This document shows, piece after piece, positions 59,331 through 64,000 of a stretch of 64,000 nt of DNA. The stretch lies in NCBI GenBank assembly GCA_022315425.1, contig JAIUPT010000041.1, positions 744,001 through 808,000 of the forward strand, given 5' to 3'. The DNA is from Pseudevernia furfuracea (Eukaryota; Ascomycota; Lecanoromycetes; Lecanorales; Parmeliaceae). The number at the start of each line of letters is the position of its first letter. Position 1 is the stretch's first letter. A program made the position numbers and the translations under genes. Below the pieces are notes generated by a model, which was given only the letters and a program-made list of their open reading frames with translations, was not told the DNA's origin and searched no databases.

Positions 59331-60869
59331 TAAATATTAGATTAAACTAATATATAATATTTCTTATATTAGAAAATAGAGCGAGAAGTTAAGTTATAAG
59401 TAATTAAAAAAATCTAAGTATAATATAAGTAATAATCTGCGTCTTGGTGAAATGTTCGCCCTTTTCTGCTTCCGAGCCAAGCGCGGCCCAGTCGGGTTTG
59501 ACGTGACCTCTTCGGATAAGGTGCTCAGCATCGCCTTATTCGTCGCTTTCTTTAAGATATAAAGATCTGTATCTCTCGCTGTTTTCTTACTTCTTTCTTT
59601 ATCTTTCTTTTATATCTCTCTATCGTTTTCTCGCTTCTTCTCGTATTATAAGAATCTACGTAATTCTCTCTGATCGTTTAGCTGACTTCTATCGATCATC
59701 GCCGATCGTTATGCTCTGATCTTTATATAAGATATTTTGTTAATGATCTTTCCCTTCGAGATCACTTTGCTGCATTTTTCACTCTCGTCAGCTTCTAATC
59801 TATTCACTTTCGTTTACGACTGAAGCTAGCGATAAAGACGAACCCTATCATTCGTTATCTCGTATCTTGTCGCCCGCGCTGCAGCTCAGCTCCGCTCTCA
59901 ACGCACGAAGATAATTTCTTTTTCGACCATGCTGGAGCGCCTCATCATTCGAATCTATCGGTCTGGACCTTTCTATCTCGGTCTTTCTGTGTTAGTCACT
60001 ATTTCATTATCGCTCAGCTGATCTGCGACTCTACGACGACATTGATGAGAAATTTCAGCTTGCGACGAGCATTCCAGGGCGAAGCAACTGTCTGACCCGA
60101 AGATAGCTGCCACACGGTCAATGAAAGAAATGTTCTCTCACACGTCTACCTTGCTGCGTGGACAGGGATCGCCCCTCGATCGTGATTCGGTGTCATAGCA
60201 TCAGAGGGGCTGAGCATAAAGTCGAGCAGCGGCGATGAGTCAAAATCAAGGAATGGAATCTATTCGCCTTGATCGACAGTGCTCTTTCCGTATCTGTCTG
60301 ACTGCGCTGACCAGGTTCCCGCATTTATCTCATTCTGGTGACGTGGCTTTGAGACGGTGATCTCGCTTTTCGCTGTGGATCGGAGAGAATATAGTATCTC
60401 TGATCTGTTATAGAAGTCCCAGCGCGTAAGGCCTAGGCAACTGCAGCTGACGTGGCTCGATAGTTGAATATCTTCGAGGGGCGCAGTGAAGACTTGACTG
60501 AAATGGGATGTGAATTGAATACGAGGCAACAAGGGTCGAGAGACTGCGTTAACGCGTGTCGTAGGGTGTGAGACAGATGAATGAAGATCAAGCGGTGATG
60601 ATCAGAGATCGACGATTGAGGCTGTTGAAGAGAAGCAGATAGCAGGTGTAAGAATAGAGGAGACGATATTGAGATAACGTCTTCAGCGATTTATTGATTG
60701 AAGAGAGTGTAGACACGGTATCGTCGCTGTGAACACGATTTAGAAGCGCATATAATTCTCATCTCGTCTCATTCTGAGCGTCTTGAATTTCCAACTTCAG
60801 ACTTCACACATAGCTTCTTTATCTGCATTTGAGAAACAATAACATTGATTAACTTGAATTTTATTCAAT
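59331..60869. other. Unassigned 1.5-kb region
   Basis: AT-rich to 59435, then of mixed composition with a GC-richer patch at 59437-59545 and at 59860-60560. It has minus-strand frames up to 90 codons (60260-60532) without recognisable motif. It could be the 5' part of the decayed element or gene downstream. I see no terminal repeats. Confidence 0.3.
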
Positions 60870-62597
60870 TCTATTAATCTCTCGTTAAAGTCGATTTGGC
60901 TGACAAAAGATCATCGATAACGTCGATTGATGATGTTTTCGTTATCTGCGAAGAGGGACACACTTCTACGATTTCTAGATTCAACGACGAATAAGATGAA
61001 TCACTCAACGACTACGATCTAATCGAAGTTCTTAATTCGACTAACTCGGGCGTTAAAGAGAAATACGAAAGCTTTTTATTCTTCGAAGAACTAATACTCG
61101 ATATCGAAAGAGCATAAGAATCGTAACAATCGAACTTGAAACTAGATGAAGATAAGAATACGAATGTCGATAGTAGTAATAGCGTTTATTCTAGAAGCGA
61201 TAACTCGACTTCTGAGCAAGGCGAAAGACACTATTCTCTCAACACTCTACGAACTTCTATAACAGACTCAGAAGCTAAATACGACTCTCAAAAACCTCAT
61301 TAGCAGATCTGTGTACTAATAGATAGCGCCTATCTAGATATTTTATCCTTCGCGAGAAGATAAAAGATTTCATCTTTGATTCTTCTTCTTCTTCTCCACT
61401 TCTTATTATTCTTCTCTCGTCGACATACGACTCAAAAATCGACCTCAGAAATATCGAGTCTCGTTACTTCTGTAGAGAAAAAGAGAATAAGAACAAAGAA
61501 GAGAGTTACAGTATAGACAACGTCATTTCATACTCTCTTTGATCGCCTATTACGTCGTCAAATTCTAAATCATCACTGGTTTCGTGACGGTCTCCGCTTC
61601 GAAAAGACGCCGTAGAATTAGTAATAGATTCGACTGACTCTATATAAATGTGAAGTTTAATAAGTTTTATCGATATTCGAGACTCCTTCAAGCGCATAGC
61701 AGATAATATAGATTTAAACAAGGGCGGAGAAGATGTATATAGGTTGAAGAAGACTCGACGTGTAGATTAGTGCGCAGATATTAGTCTCTGCGAATATATT
61801 TAATGACTTTAAAAAGACGTAATCGTAATCGACAACACAGATAATATCGATAACAACTTAAGCGACCTCGATTTCGTACGGATTCGATCACAATCTAAGT
61901 CTATCTTCAGACGATCTTCGTTTTCGCGAAAATTTCAGCAACATAAGAAAATAACAAGTTTAAGTCGATTCAGTGAAGTTAATGACAATTAAGATGTGTC
62001 CCTCAGTGCATTTCTAATCAGTACTTTCTTCTAACGTATTTTAGATGACTCTCTCGTGATGGAGAATAACGACGAAAAGATAGACGAAACTAACGCTTCT
62101 ATTAGAGTCACGAGTGTGAAGTCTAAGATTGATATTCTACACCTTTAAAGCTTTTATTCGAGAAAACAGCGAAAGACATATAGTTACTTAAGTTCTTTTA
62201 TTATCAAACCTATTCTTATTCTTATTAATCGTTCGATCTCTTCTAATGTCGCACTATATCGAAATCGAGTTGAATAAACTATCTATGAAGATAATGACGA
62301 AATAACAACGATCGTCTATTTCTCTCACGCTATTATCGTCCCCTTATCACTTACTAAGCGACATTAGAATCAAGAAAGTTTAACATTAAATAAAGAGAAA
62401 TAGAAGATCGCAAGAATCGTTGATAAGAGACGAAGGGGAAAGAACTATAAATATAAGATGTGCTGAAAGAAGATATGACTGTTCGAAAGCGAGTTAGAAA
62501 ACGCATAGAAGCTACTGCGGGAGTTTGAGACGAATTACCAGCCGCAGCGAGAACGTAAGCGAGAAAGATTAGCACGTATAGATAAGAGTCGATGATT
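60870..62597 (+). pseudogene. Long RIP-decayed reading frame, unknown product
   Basis: Two plus-strand blocks look like one former protein. In 60870-61360 the frame is open except for TAA/TAG codons at sites compatible with Gln or Trp, rich in Asp/Glu/Ser (VDSSNSVYSRSDNSTSEQGE). In 61816-62597 a frame offset by one to two bases shows the same kind of stops (TAA, TAG, TGA) and ends in a charged, helix-like segment (LREFETNYQPQRERKRERLA) before TGA. Between the blocks the frame is lost, through an intron or indel. No domain recognised. Could be ORF1 of a transposon or a duplicated host gene hit by RIP. Confidence 0.45.
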
Positions 62598-64000
62598 GTT
62601 GATTATTCTTTTTTTTGTTAGTAGGAGTCTATATGTTCTTAAAATTATAGAAACGAAGATTATTTCTATTTCTAATATATTTGAGATACTACTATCATCT
62701 GTTACATCTTTTTATTTCATGAAATTGATGTGCTTAAGAAGGCGAACACTTCACAGTTAGTGATTCACGGTTCTAACGAATACATGAAACGATCTTATGC
62801 ATCACTCACTTCGTTCTTGACTATTAGTCTTTTATGTTTTATCTTCAGATCTTCAAATAGCTGCTTAACAATCTTATCGAAAGAATCTTCTTCAATAGAT
62901 ATGATTCGACAGTTAAATATTTCTGACAAAGATATTGTCTTTTCTGAGTGACTCTCAGGTTCGCTGACAGAGACTCTATCTTCGTCTAGTATCTTCGTTA
63001 AACGCATGAAGCTTAATTTCATTAACGGTTCGTCTGCGAGTTCGATTTTTCTTTTCGATATTCGCATTCATCTTGACTCTCTTGAGGCGTCGATAGTGTC
63101 AAATTCTCCAAATCAAATATAGGAGAATCTATCATTGAGATTCGTCTCTAGTGCGCGACATAGTATTCTCTAGATAGGGCAAGAAAGAAGTCTAGAGTAG
63201 GTAAGAGATAAAAGAGAAAAGTGAGAGAATAAATGTGAACGTTAATTAAAGTCGTGAAGTTGAGAAGACTTATAGACTTTTGTGTTGCTATCTGTCTGCT
63301 TGCTCGAAACGAGACTTAAATTAGAAAATTAGATGATAGTATAACGTGATACTATATCTTTCTGCTTAATTAAGGTTAAAATCGTTTCGAAGTGATCTTA
63401 TTCTTAAGTATGGATCTTAGTTCTCTTCCGTGAAAGATTCTTTTCTCGCGTCTTAAATATTTCACGCGATTTTCCTCAGCTTCTGTCTGATTTGATGTCT
63501 GTAACGCGATCTTTAGATTTGAATCGTGGAAAGAGAGCTATTTGCAAGGTCACGACTAAACTCAACGTCGCATTAGAAGTTAATATATTTATTCTCTCTT
63601 TTTATTTCGATATGCGATTACTTCTACATAGCATAATCTCGATAAATTAAGATTATATATTTCTTTTTAGTTCGATAGCTAAATTCGCCTTTAATGTATC
63701 GAACCTCTTTTGATTGATAGATAATCGACGACTTCTACGCGAAGGAACATTGATAAGCGAAGATGATAATATAGTTATATTACAGTCATGATTTTGACCA
63801 TCGTCACGCTCTGCGAGGATCTTTGACGATCGTCGTGAACGGGGTATTTTTCTTGCGGCGGCTTTTGATACTTTTGATGAATAAATTGAATCAAGCGCAG
63901 AATTTGCTAAAGGACGTTTTTTCTCGTTATTGTAATTACTTCGCGAGATCGATTTATCAGATCGATTAGATCTAAGATTCTTAAGCGTGATTTGACCTAA
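62598..64000. other. Unassigned RIP-affected right flank
   Basis: A 90-codon minus-strand frame at 62795-63067 (acidic, KxDEDRVSVSEPE-like) is the only substantial open stretch; I do not recognise it. The remaining sequence up to the window edge shows no terminal repeat or gene. Confidence 0.3.

Overview
The window looks like a filamentous ascomycete (Pezizomycotina). Evidence: short 46-150 bp spliceosomal introns with GT(GC)-AG ends and CTAAC/CTGAC-type branch sites, fungal-type P450, BBE-like and rhodopsin-like genes, and very AT-rich blocks whose reading frames carry TAG/TAA/TGA where CAG/CAA/TGG would be expected. That last pattern is what repeat-induced point mutation (RIP) leaves. The sequence alternates between RIP-mutated repeats and gene islands of normal composition.

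Region 1-38757 is one nest of transposable elements, which I resolved from terminal repeats and target-site duplications (TSDs). The outermost layer is a minus-strand Ty3/gypsy element, family B: its gag and part of its 5' LTR lie at 1-1712 and the rest of that LTR at 38552-38757. A Helitron-like element (1713 to 38551) split that LTR between A and T. Two elements entered the Helitron: a short LTR-like element F (1892-3336) and a chromovirus A (3662-38466, TSD CTTAT). Chromovirus A was then hit by a complete gypsy element D (4158-10837, TSD TTTTA), a solo LTR of family C (12667-12927, GATAA), a non-LTR-like insertion (about 13211-14576), a complete B element (16376-27100, TCTAC), a second Helitron (28466-30320), a complete C chromovirus (30680-37248, TCAAT/TTAAT) and a solo B LTR (37663-37930, AGATC). 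The inner B element itself carries an almost unmutated non-autonomous LTR element E (19979-22896, TACGT) and a solo A LTR (23244-23449). With the insertions removed, the RNase H, integrase and chromodomain frames of A run straight across the joins.

Region 39100-57108 is a gene island of normal composition with seven genes: a short-chain dehydrogenase (+), two BBE-like FAD oxidoreductases and two P450s in the order BBE-P450-BBE-P450 (all -), a seven-helix rhodopsin-like membrane protein (+) and a third, divergent P450 (+). The two BBE-P450 pairs share intron positions and even exon lengths, so they are a tandem duplication of a two-gene module. The enzyme set (SDR, flavin oxidases, P450s) suggests tailoring of a small molecule, but no backbone synthase, transporter or transcription factor lies in the window, so product and pathway are unknown.

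Region 57117-59330 is a smaller nest of Helitron-like copies inserted into one another. Region 59436-64000 is moderately RIP-mutated. It holds one long decayed reading frame (about 60870-62597, +) that I do not recognise, and otherwise nothing I can name. Gene models were assembled by hand from splice sites and homology between the paralogues. All seven keep an open frame and a total length divisible by three.
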